A stretch of 64,000 bases of DNA from Pseudaeromonas sharmana (GTDB taxonomy: Bacteria; Pseudomonadota; Gammaproteobacteria; Enterobacterales; Aeromonadaceae): NCBI RefSeq assembly GCF_042649925.1, contig NZ_JBHSAF010000014.1, positions 434,001-498,000 of the forward strand. Reading direction: 5' to 3'. A program made the translations under genes and the position numbers. The stretch's first letter is position 1. Every line of letters begins with the position of its first letter. Shown piece after piece: positions 18,744 through 26,760 of this stretch. Below the pieces are notes generated by a model, which had not been told where the DNA came from, did no database searches, and was given only the letters and a program-made list of their open reading frames with translations.

Positions 18744-20036
18744 CTATGGCTGCAGAATATAGATCGTCAGATTTTTGCCTTCGGTGCGTTCAAAATGCCG
18801 CAAGTGCTCAATGAGCGCATTGTCTAGTTGACGTCCCCGCGTCAGCAGCAGGAACTTGCCAAGGCTGTACAGATCGCGAGACAGCACCATTCCGGGTTTC
18901 AGTTGCGTACTATGGAGCGCTTTTTCATGAATTTTGCGCGTGACGCTGTCAATGACATCCGGTAACAGGCTGACCAGTCCGGGGTCATAGCGTTTGCCGG
19001 CATTTTCCCGGATAAACAATTCTGCCTGCTCGGCTGAGAGCGCATGCGGCAAAATAAGCCCCATCTGAAGCTCGTCGTAATCGACAGCAATCGCCAGAAT
19101 CCTCGCTCCCAGCGCGATGGCCTCGCCGTGTGATCGATGGGGAAAGCCTGTTCCGTCATAATTTTCGTGTTGATGACGAATCAAGAGTCCAGCCCGCGTC
19201 AATTCCTCTATCGGTAGCAGCACCATCTGACCCAGTGCCGGATGCTCGATGAATTCGTTGAGCTCGGCGCGATTCATCGACAGCATGGCCTTGGTGTTGA
19301 GGCTCTCGGGCAGGGCCAACTTGCCGATATCATGCAATCGTGCGGCAAACGCTATGTCCTCGATAAGCTCCGGTGTCAAACCTGAGGCCGAAGCCAGCCG
19401 CTCTGCAATCGAGCATACCCGCTGACTATGACCTCCCCAGTCACTGAAGCGCATATCCAGAACATTGGCCAAGACCTGAACTGTGTTGCGAAAGGACGTT
19501 TTCACCTCTTGCTGGGTGATCTCCAAAAAACTGACTAACTGTTCCAGTTCAGCCGTGCGTTGTGCGACTTTGTCCTCGAGTTGGTGATTGGCTTCAACTA
19601 GCTGCAGATTCTGTGCCGCAGTGACCTGAAGTAACCTGGCATTTTCTCGCTTCAAGGCGCGCTTTTCCAAGCCCTGCTGGACAATGCTCAGCAGTTCGTT
19701 GTCGTCCCAGGGTTTGGCTATATAGCGATAGATATGGCCAAGATTGATAGCCGCAATGGTCTGCCCCAGGTCGGCATGTCCAGTCAACAACAGGCTAACG
19801 GTTTCTGGCCAGCCATGGTGAATATGTGACAATAAGGTCGCGCCATCCATGTGTGGCATCCGCATGTCAGAGATAACGAGATCGACTTCGTTATTACGCA
19901 AGATATCGAGCGCATCCTGGCCACTGGTCGCCATCAGGATCCGGTAATGTAACGGGTGGAGGAGCCGCATGATCGCTTTGAGCACATTCACCTCATCATC
20001 CACGATCAAGATAGTGGCGGCAGTCGCCTCATTCAT
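18744..20036 (-). CDS. Response regulator with HD-GYP c-di-GMP phosphodiesterase domain
   Basis: Protein of 430 residues. The receiver domain (1-125) has phosphoacceptor D57 in VISDMRMPHMDG. A coiled-coil linker (about 130-180) leads to an HD-GYP domain: metal-binding HD at 235-236 (ARLHDIGK), then HQHENYDGTGFP around 288-299. HD-GYP enzymes hydrolyse c-di-GMP to GMP or pGpG. The signature tyrosine is replaced by phenylalanine (GFP for GYP), but the flanking HE and DGTG are kept, so activity is plausible though not assured. The operon position suggests control by the hemerythrin kinase. Confidence 0.92.
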   Translation of the reverse strand: MNEATAATILIVDDEVNVLKAIMRLLHPLHYRILMATSGQDALDILRNNEVDLVISDMRMPHMDGATLLSHIHHGWPETVSLLLTGHADLGQTIAAINLGHIYRYIAKPWDDNELLSIVQQGLEKRALKRENARLLQVTAAQNLQLVEANHQLEDKVAQRTAELEQLVSFLEITQQEVKTSFRNTVQVLANVLDMRFSDWGGHSQRVCSIAERLASASGLTPELIEDIAFAARLHDIGKLALPESLNTKAMLSMNRAELNEFIEHPALGQMVLLPIEELTRAGLLIRHQHENYDGTGFPHRSHGEAIALGARILAIAVDYDELQMGLILPHALSAEQAELFIRENAGKRYDPGLVSLLPDVIDSVTRKIHEKALHSTQLKPGMVLSRDLYSLGKFLLLTRGRQLDNALIEHLRHFERTEGKNLTIYILQP

Positions 20037-20051
20037 ATTGCACTCCCGAAC

Positions 20052-22607
20052 TCAGACCATATTTCCATGCTTGAAAACTTCGTGTTCGTAGCGACTAAAT
20101 GCATCATGAATCGCCAGTTTTAACTCCTGTTCATCCCATGGCTTGGCAATAAAGCGCATTATTTCTCCGGCGTTAATCGCATCGGACAGGGATACGAGAT
20201 CGGCATAGCCACTTAACATGATGCGAGAAACCTGAGGATAGCGTTGCTTGACTTCACGCAGCAGTGTCAGACCACTAACCCCCGGCATCCGGTTATCACA
20301 GACCATGACACCCACAGCGTGATGCGCCAGATAGTGCCAGGCCTGTTCGGCGTCGGAGGCAAGCAATAGCTGATAACCGGCGCCATGAAGTGTTCGCTTG
20401 AGAGCATTGAGAATGGGCTTTTCGTCATCAACCAGCAGCAAATAGCGCGGTTCGGCATGCTTGGCCACAGGTAGCGCCGCATTTTTCAGGTGATCCAACC
20501 GCGCAAGCACCTCATCAACCGGCAACGGATGAGCCAGGAGATAGCCCTGCACTTCATCGCATTTCATCAGGGTAAGATATTCAAGCTGTTCCTGCGTCTC
20601 GACACCTTCGGCAATGACGCGGTACCCCATGGCGTGCCCAAGGGCAATAATTGAGCGGACAATGACAGCATCGGCATTGTCTCGGACGATATCGTGCACA
20701 AAGCTCTGATCGATCTTCAGGCTATCAATCGGAAACTGTTTCATATAGCCGAGGCTGGAATAGCCGGTACCAAAGTCATCAATCGCGATGGACACGCCGA
20801 GCTGCTTCAACTCATGGAGTGTTTGTGTCGCACTGTTGATATCTTTGATCAGGCACGTTTCAGTCAACTCCAGTTCAAGGTAGCCGGCCGGTACCTGGTA
20901 CTGTTCGAGAACTCGTCTGATATCGTCGACCAAATTGGCATGCTGGAAATGAATGGCCGAGATATTGACTGATATTTTTAGCATCTCTCCTTGCGCTAGC
21001 CAGGTCTGCAACTGGGCACATGCCAGTTTTAATATCTGATGCGTCAGCGAGATGATGAGACCACTGGATTCAGCCAGAGGAATAAACACCTTGGGTTCTA
21101 CCACCAGCTCCGGTGTCCGTTGCCAGCGAACCAAGGCCTCAAGACCGACCGTCTCGCCGGTACGAAGAGCTATTTGTGGTTGATAGACCAGGAAAAAGGC
21201 ATTCTCTTCAATGCCGCGTTTTAGATCATTGAGCAAGGTCGAATCGTGCTCAAGAAAGCTCAGCAACGCCGGGGTATATCTGCAAATCTGCTCTGGAGGA
21301 TTCTCTTTACACCACTTGGCAGCCAAATCGGCGTTGCGCAGCAGGGTCTCGGCCTCGGTGGCATCTTGCGGGAAACAGCTGTAGCCGACGACCGCCGGGC
21401 AGCAAATCTCGATGTCATCCAGCAGAACGGGTTGTTCCAACGCCGTGACCAGGCGTTGCGCAACCAGTAATGCGGCGGGTTGCGGCTCTGATTGAGCAAG
21501 AATAACACCATAGTGACTGGCAGAGATCCGTGAACAAAAACCGCCTTGTGCCACCACCTGCTCCATTCTGTTCAGCTGTTCTGATACCAGTCGGCTACAT
21601 ATCGAATGGCCGACTTGTTCCGCCAACAGGCGATACGCAGGCAACTCTATGTGCAACAGGGCGACCGAGTGCCCTTGCTGCTGCGCCATTGCCAAATCCA
21701 GCGTTAGCTTTTCCTCAAACAGAATACGATTAAGATCCGACAAGGAATCTGTCTGCGCCAACTGCAAAATGCAGGCCTCCAATTTCCTGCTGGAGGAGAG
21801 ATCCGTCAGTGTGCCTGCATAGAGGGTCATGGCCTCATCGTCACGGCCTATATTTCCAGCCGGTTGCAGCTGCAACCAGACGCGCAAGTGAGTGCCATCT
21901 TTTCCGAAACCGACCAGTTCTCCTTCCCACCCTTGCCACTGACGAACAAACTGGCGGAATCGGCTAAAACAGTCGCCATGCGTCAACCGCGGCAACAGCA
22001 TTTGTACCGACTTGCCCAGCAGGTCGTGTCGTTGGTAACCGGTTAGCTGGCAAAGCGCAGCGTTAACAAAACGGAGGGTGCCATTGCTGTCGCATATAAA
22101 CATGCCCTGACTGGCAATCTCACTCAATCGAAGAAACAACCCGGAGCAGAGGTCGTCCGGCAATTGGAGGGGTATATCAGCTGGCGGCGTTACTTTTGCG
22201 CCACTCGCGCCAGGGCGACCGATCTTGCCCATGGCGGCCATCGTCCATACCTTGGCGCTGTAATGCAGAGCCCCCCATTCATGCAGACGGGCAAGCAACT
22301 CGTTAAGCGGAGACAGAATACAGAGCAAACCATCAAAGTAAGGCTCAAGCTGTCCTGCTTCGCGGTTGTCCTGCTGCAGCAATAACAAGGGGGGGGAGTC
22401 TGGTGCCAAACGCCGACGAAATAGATCGAGCCAGTGTTGCTGTTCTGCAGCGGATGCCTCGTCAAACAGCAACATATCAACACTGCCGACGACATCGGGA
22501 TCCTGGATGTTTACCTCTGACAATTCAAAATCGCGGGCCAGCAGTTGCAAGCACCACTGGCGAAGCCGTGGATGTTGTAACATCAGGCCTATCCTGAGTT
22601 TTTCCAT
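20052..22607 (-). CDS. PAS-GGDEF(degenerate)-EAL protein with C-terminal receiver
   Basis: Protein of 851 residues, first gene of the signalling operon. The N-terminal 130 residues look like a divergent receiver fold. A PAS domain spans about 160-270. A GGDEF-like domain (about 280-440) has SASHY at 362-366 where the catalytic motif should be, so it is not expected to make c-di-GMP. The EAL domain (about 455-700) is intact: E490-A491-L492, ELTET and DDFGTGYSS. A true receiver follows at about 720-851 (LLLVDDEKP, VMVCDNRMPGVSG, MLSGYAD, FIAKPW). It should degrade c-di-GMP when switched by phosphorylation. An eight-C run at codons 71-73 could be slippage-prone. Confidence 0.92.
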   Translation of the reverse strand: MEKLRIGLMLQHPRLRQWCLQLLARDFELSEVNIQDPDVVGSVDMLLFDEASAAEQQHWLDLFRRRLAPDSPPLLLLQQDNREAGQLEPYFDGLLCILSPLNELLARLHEWGALHYSAKVWTMAAMGKIGRPGASGAKVTPPADIPLQLPDDLCSGLFLRLSEIASQGMFICDSNGTLRFVNAALCQLTGYQRHDLLGKSVQMLLPRLTHGDCFSRFRQFVRQWQGWEGELVGFGKDGTHLRVWLQLQPAGNIGRDDEAMTLYAGTLTDLSSSRKLEACILQLAQTDSLSDLNRILFEEKLTLDLAMAQQQGHSVALLHIELPAYRLLAEQVGHSICSRLVSEQLNRMEQVVAQGGFCSRISASHYGVILAQSEPQPAALLVAQRLVTALEQPVLLDDIEICCPAVVGYSCFPQDATEAETLLRNADLAAKWCKENPPEQICRYTPALLSFLEHDSTLLNDLKRGIEENAFFLVYQPQIALRTGETVGLEALVRWQRTPELVVEPKVFIPLAESSGLIISLTHQILKLACAQLQTWLAQGEMLKISVNISAIHFQHANLVDDIRRVLEQYQVPAGYLELELTETCLIKDINSATQTLHELKQLGVSIAIDDFGTGYSSLGYMKQFPIDSLKIDQSFVHDIVRDNADAVIVRSIIALGHAMGYRVIAEGVETQEQLEYLTLMKCDEVQGYLLAHPLPVDEVLARLDHLKNAALPVAKHAEPRYLLLVDDEKPILNALKRTLHGAGYQLLLASDAEQAWHYLAHHAVGVMVCDNRMPGVSGLTLLREVKQRYPQVSRIMLSGYADLVSLSDAINAGEIMRFIAKPWDEQELKLAIHDAFSRYEHEVFKHGNMV

Positions 22608-22832
22608 GCCAGCTTACCGGTGGGCACCACATGTCTTGTATATAGTTCAGTCCCGAATGAAATCCAATGCGGCGCCTCACACTCCGTTGAGTACGCAAGG
22701 GGGCAGGCGTGAATTTGTGGTCATCGCCGCACCAGTGCCCCATGCTGACACAGTCAGTTACCATACCGACACACTTTAGCCAAACCTTGTTTATACGCTC
22801 TAAAGCAAAGGGAAAGTGAGGAGCAACCCACG

Positions 22833-24104
22833 ATGCGCTACCTGGTTTTTACTCTCACCCTGGTCTGTATTAGCTGGCTTATCTCCTTGCCCGTTGATGC
22901 CCTGGAGCAAGGTTTTTTCTTCTGGCGTAATCAGGGCATTCAGCTCAGTGGCGTGCTGGCGATCGTCCTGCTCTCGGCACTCCTGTGGCTGGCCACTCGC
23001 CCGCGTTGGCTGGAGCAGCGCCTGGGTGGCCTCGATCATCTGTATCAATTGCACAAATGGAGTGGCATCAGTTGTGCCCTGTTGGTCACCCTGCACTGGG
23101 TGCTGACCAAGGCGCCGCGCTGGTTGATCGATCTGGGCTGGCTAGCGGCCACAGGACGGCGGCCACACGGTGCCAATCCGTGGGCATCGCTGGCTCGGGA
23201 TCTGGGCGAATGGGCGTTCTATGGCATGCTGCTGCTCATCGTCATCAGTCTGATCCGAGCCCTGCCCTACGGTCGTTTTCGCCTGATCCACAAGCTGGGC
23301 GCTGTGCTGGCGCTGATGGCACAGGTGCACAGCCTGTACCTGCTGGCGCCCGCGCTGCGCTGGACCCCCTTTGGCTGGGTGACTCAGGTGCTGATCCTGC
23401 TGGGCCTCGTCGCCACGGCCTACAGCCTCAGCGGCCAGATTGGCCGGCGGCAGCGTTTTGACGGCGAACTTCTCGCGCTGACTGTGCACAGCAACGCTAC
23501 CCTCAGCCTGACGGTGCGTGTCGATCGGCGCTTTGGTCGCGACTATCGCCCCGGGCAATTTGCATTGTTGACGTTACACCCTGCAGAAGGAGCTCATCCG
23601 TTCACCATTGTCCACTTCGATGCCGCAAGCGGGCAGGTACAGTTCGCGATCAAGCCATTGGGTGATTACACCCGCAGCCTGGCGCAACGGCTACGTGTCG
23701 GCATGCGGTGTCAACTGGAGGGCCCGTATGGCGGTTTCACGCTGCCGGAGGCCAGCAATAGCGAGCAGTACTGGATCGCCGGCGGCATTGGCATCACGCC
23801 GTTTATTGCCTGGCTGGATTCCCTGGCACAGCGCGGTGAACGGCGCAGCCAGACCCGGTTGATCTACTGCGTCGAACGACAACAGGATCGACTGTTTGAA
23901 GCGCAATTGCAGGCGTTGTGCCTGCGAACCGGTGTACAGCTTCAAATCGTGCAACGCGATCAAGACGGGCTGCTCGATGCCAGCCAGCTGTCCAGCCGCC
24001 ATCCCGGCGCCTGCTGGTTCTGCGGCCCCGCGGGGATGCGGGCCATGCTGGCACACTGGTTTTCACCCCGGCAGTTGCACTATGAGCACTTTGACTTCCG
24101 CTAA
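22833..24104 (+). CDS. Ferric reductase-like flavocytochrome
   Basis: Membrane oxidoreductase of 423 residues. The N-terminal 200 residues carry about six hydrophobic segments of a ferric reductase-like domain with paired histidines for heme (LDHLYQLHKWSG, LLVTLHWVL, RLIHKLGAVLALMAQVHSLYL). Then comes an FAD-binding barrel (YRPGQFALLTL, HPFTIVHFD) and an NAD(P)-binding domain (WIAGGIGITPFIAWLDSL, CGPAGMRAML). Electrons would flow from NAD(P)H via FAD and heme across the inner membrane. The acceptor, ferric iron or another, cannot be read from sequence. The gene stands alone and is divergent from the c-di-GMP operon. Confidence 0.86.
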   Translation: MRYLVFTLTLVCISWLISLPVDALEQGFFFWRNQGIQLSGVLAIVLLSALLWLATRPRWLEQRLGGLDHLYQLHKWSGISCALLVTLHWVLTKAPRWLIDLGWLAATGRRPHGANPWASLARDLGEWAFYGMLLLIVISLIRALPYGRFRLIHKLGAVLALMAQVHSLYLLAPALRWTPFGWVTQVLILLGLVATAYSLSGQIGRRQRFDGELLALTVHSNATLSLTVRVDRRFGRDYRPGQFALLTLHPAEGAHPFTIVHFDAASGQVQFAIKPLGDYTRSLAQRLRVGMRCQLEGPYGGFTLPEASNSEQYWIAGGIGITPFIAWLDSLAQRGERRSQTRLIYCVERQQDRLFEAQLQALCLRTGVQLQIVQRDQDGLLDASQLSSRHPGACWFCGPAGMRAMLAHWFSPRQLHYEHFDFR

Positions 24105-24126
24105 AACGGACGACTGACCGGCTGGC

Positions 24127-24756
24127 TCAGCCCAGGGCCAGCCAGAGGCCCACCATCGCCATCAAGGCCCCTGCCACCCGATTGAGTCTCTGCACATTGC
24201 CTTCACCGGCCAAAAAGCGACTTAACGTCCGTCCTCCGCCGGCATAAAGCAGCAGACAGGCAAATTCGATGCAGAGGATCAATGCCACTAGCGTAATGAT
24301 TTGCGGCGCCAATGGCCGACTGGCCTGGATAAACGGTGGCAGTAGCGAGACCATGAAGGCCCAACCCTTGGGATTGGCAATCGCCGTGATGAAACCTTGC
24401 AACGCCAGTGCCAGAGCCCCCTGTTCAGGGCGCGCATCCGACTCCGCGGATAGCGCCAGCTTGCCGCGCGAGCGCCACATCTGCAAACCCAGCCACAACA
24501 GATAACCACCACCGACATACTTAAAAACACTGAACAGCAAGGGCGTATGCAGCATCACCGCCGCTACACCCACCACAGAGAGCACAGATACCAGCCCCAC
24601 ACCGAGCAATTCGCCCCACATCATGTGCAAGGCGCGGCGAACACCCAAGCTCATGCCCAGCGTCATCGCCAATGTCATGCACATGCCCGGTGTCACCGAA
24701 ACAAAGAAAAATGTCGGTATAAACAGCGCCAAAATGGCGGGATCAATCCACAACAT
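24127..24756 (-). CDS. LysE/RhtB family amino-acid exporter
   Basis: Inner-membrane protein of 209 residues with about six hydrophobic segments. It has the LysE/RhtB start (ALFIPTFFFVSVTPGMCMTLAMTLGMSLGVRRAL; PGP is usual, here PGM), GGGYLLWLGLQMWRS in the middle, and GFITAIANPKGWAFMVSLLPPFI near residue 120. The family exports amino acids or related metabolites; the substrate is not predictable. The ATG at 24756 with aggac upstream gives the canonical start; an in-frame ATG at 24843 would add 29 unlikely residues. It is divergent from the kdp operon. Confidence 0.88.
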   Translation of the reverse strand: MLWIDPAILALFIPTFFFVSVTPGMCMTLAMTLGMSLGVRRALHMMWGELLGVGLVSVLSVVGVAAVMLHTPLLFSVFKYVGGGYLLWLGLQMWRSRGKLALSAESDARPEQGALALALQGFITAIANPKGWAFMVSLLPPFIQASRPLAPQIITLVALILCIEFACLLLYAGGGRTLSRFLAGEGNVQRLNRVAGALMAMVGLWLALG

Positions 24757-24841
24757 CGTTACGTCCTGTACCGGATCACCAGCGCTCATGATGCCAACTG
24801 GATCACATTCGGGCAATGCGCAACTGGCGGCTGCCGAGACC

Positions 24842-24861
24842 ATTTTTACGCTTTTTTTATC
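24842..24861 (+). promoter_or_regulatory. Likely KdpE binding box upstream of kdpFABC
   Basis: The T-rich stretch (ATTTTTACGC then TTTTTTTATCT) about 90 bases upstream of kdpF closely resembles the KdpE site of the E. coli kdp promoter (TTTATA-C-TTTTTTT-ACA type). A GC-rich stretch follows it, as in E. coli. This fits transcriptional activation by phosphorylated KdpE under potassium limitation or osmotic upshift. The match was made from memory of the E. coli site, not by a search. Confidence 0.65.
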
Positions 24862-24950
24862 TGGACGCGGCGCCTTTTTACCTCGCTTTTGCCTGCCATT
24901 TCATACCCTAGCCATGCCATTACCAAGCAACCCCGGCTAACGATAAGGAA

Positions 24951-25046
24951 ATGATGATGACGATATGGTGGCTATTGGGCCTCTTAGGCATAGCAGCCCT
25001 GCTGGCCTATTTGTTGTATGCCTTGATGAATGCGGAGACTTTCTGA
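24951..25046 (+). CDS. kdpF: KdpF, small subunit of the potassium-transporting ATPase
   Basis: Tiny membrane peptide of up to 31 residues (MMMTIWWLLGLL...YALMNAETF). A single hydrophobic helix and the LLYALMNAE ending match KdpF, which stabilises the KdpFABC complex. The RBS (ataagga) is directly upstream of three successive ATG codons (24951, 24954, 24957), so the exact start is uncertain by two residues. Its stop overlaps the kdpA start by one base (TGATG), implying translational coupling. Confidence 0.93.
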   Translation: MMMTIWWLLGLLGIAALLAYLLYALMNAETF

Positions 25047-26749
25047 TGACACCCTTATCCGTACTGCTGTTACTGAGCTATCTGCTGGTACTGCTACTGT
25101 GTGCCATACCGTTGAGCCGGCTGCTGGCTGCACTGATCGACGGTGATCTGCCTCGGCCGTTACTCAAACTCGAAACCCTGCTGCTCGGACCAAACTGTGC
25201 CGAAGGCGAGATGACCTGGCGCGGTTATGCGGCTGTCATCATGATGGTCAATCTGGTGGGGGGGCTCTTGCTATTTGCCATCCTCCTGGGACAGGCATAC
25301 CTGCCCTGGAATCCTCAGCAGCTCCCCGGTCTGCCCGTCGATCTGGCGTTCAACACCGCCATCAGCTTCATGACCAATACCAACTGGCAGGCGTATGTCG
25401 GCGAGGCAACCGTGAGTTATTTCAGCCAGATGGCGGGACTGACGGTACAGAACTTTCTCTCCGCCGCAACGGGGGGCGCCGTCGCCGTGGCCCTGATCCG
25501 TGGTCTGATTCGGCATGATGTGCAGCAGCTAGGAAATGCCTGGCGCGATCTGCTCCGGCTCACCCTCTATCTCCTGCTTCCACTGAGCCTGCTGCTGATG
25601 CTGTTTTTCGTACAGCAAGGAACCTTGCAAAACCTGTTGCCCTATTTGAGGCTGACCACACTGGAGGGTCATACCCAGACGCTGGCGATGGGACCGGTGG
25701 CATCGCAAGAGGCGATCAAGATGCTGGGCACCAATGGTGGCGGCTTCTTCAATGCCAACTCGGCGCACCCGTTCGAGAACCCGACCGCAGCGACAAACTT
25801 CGTGCAGATGCTGGCGATCTTCGTCATTCCGACCGCGCTGGTGCTGGCCTTTGGTCGCCTGTGCGGCGATCGTCGTCAAGGCTGGGCCCTGCTGGCCGCC
25901 ATGACACTGATGTTCGTGCTTGCGGTCGGACTGGTCACCCACTATGAGCAACAGGGCACACCGCAGCTTCACCAGCTCGGACTGGACCTGACAGCGACGG
26001 ATCTGCAGCCGGGTGGCAACATGGAGGGCAAAGAGAGTCGCTTTGGCATTGCGGCATCCAGCCTGTTTGCGGTCATCACCACCGCCGCCTCCTGCGGTGC
26101 TGTCAACAGCATGCATGACTCGCTGACCCCCTTGGGTGGCATGGTTCCGATGTTGCTGATGCAACTGGGAGAAGTGGTGTTTGGCGGCGTCGGCGCCGGC
26201 TTCTACGGCATCATGCTGTTTGTCATGCTGACGGTATTCATCGCCGGTCTGATGATTGGCCGCACACCCGAATATCTGGGTAAGAAGATTGAAAGCCGCG
26301 ACATGAAACTGGTTGCCCTGGCGGTATTGATCCCCTCGTCGCTGGTATTGATTGGCACCGCCATCGCCCTGATGGTGCCCGCCGGTCGCAGCGGCATCTT
26401 CAATCCGGGCCCCCACGGCTTCAGTGAAGTGCTGTATGCCCTGAGCTCTGCGGTCAACAACAACGGCAGTGCCTTTGCCGGGCTTGGTGCCAATAGTCCG
26501 TTCTATAACGTGCTGCTCGGCATCGCCATGCTGGCAGGCCGCTTTGGTGTCATCCTGCCGGTGTTGGCGTTGGCTGGCTCGCTGGTGAGCAAGAAGCGGC
26601 AAAGCGCCGGCGACGGCACCCTGCCGACACACGGCCTGTTGTTTATCGTCCTGCTCAGTGGTGCTGTATTGCTGGTGGGCGCCCTGACCTTCATCCCCGC
26701 ATTGGCGCTGGGCCCGATCGTTGAACACGTGATGACGTTGGGCCACTGA
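25046..26749 (+). CDS. kdpA: Potassium-transporting ATPase subunit KdpA
   Basis: Inner-membrane K+-selective subunit of 567 residues (E. coli KdpA has 557) with about ten transmembrane segments. Conserved selectivity-filter loops are visible: NTAISFMTNTNWQAYVGE, GTNGGGFFNANSAHPFENPTA, SCGAVNSMHDSLTPLGG and SSAVNNNGSAFAGL. KdpA takes up K+ at micromolar external levels and passes it to KdpB. The start at 25046 overlaps the kdpF stop and gives MTPLSVLLLLSYLL; a longer in-frame start at 24965 would overlap kdpF entirely. It is second in kdpFABCDE. Confidence 0.98.
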   Translation: MTPLSVLLLLSYLLVLLLCAIPLSRLLAALIDGDLPRPLLKLETLLLGPNCAEGEMTWRGYAAVIMMVNLVGGLLLFAILLGQAYLPWNPQQLPGLPVDLAFNTAISFMTNTNWQAYVGEATVSYFSQMAGLTVQNFLSAATGGAVAVALIRGLIRHDVQQLGNAWRDLLRLTLYLLLPLSLLLMLFFVQQGTLQNLLPYLRLTTLEGHTQTLAMGPVASQEAIKMLGTNGGGFFNANSAHPFENPTAATNFVQMLAIFVIPTALVLAFGRLCGDRRQGWALLAAMTLMFVLAVGLVTHYEQQGTPQLHQLGLDLTATDLQPGGNMEGKESRFGIAASSLFAVITTAASCGAVNSMHDSLTPLGGMVPMLLMQLGEVVFGGVGAGFYGIMLFVMLTVFIAGLMIGRTPEYLGKKIESRDMKLVALAVLIPSSLVLIGTAIALMVPAGRSGIFNPGPHGFSEVLYALSSAVNNNGSAFAGLGANSPFYNVLLGIAMLAGRFGVILPVLALAGSLVSKKRQSAGDGTLPTHGLLFIVLLSGAVLLVGALTFIPALALGPIVEHVMTLGH

Positions 26750-26760
26750 GGAGTATTAGC

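Noticed and set aside
25529..26746. A 405-codon open frame antisense to kdpA
   Set aside because: It mirrors the codon pattern of kdpA, is rich in His, Gln and Arg, has no RBS or family resemblance, and overlaps an unmistakable gene.
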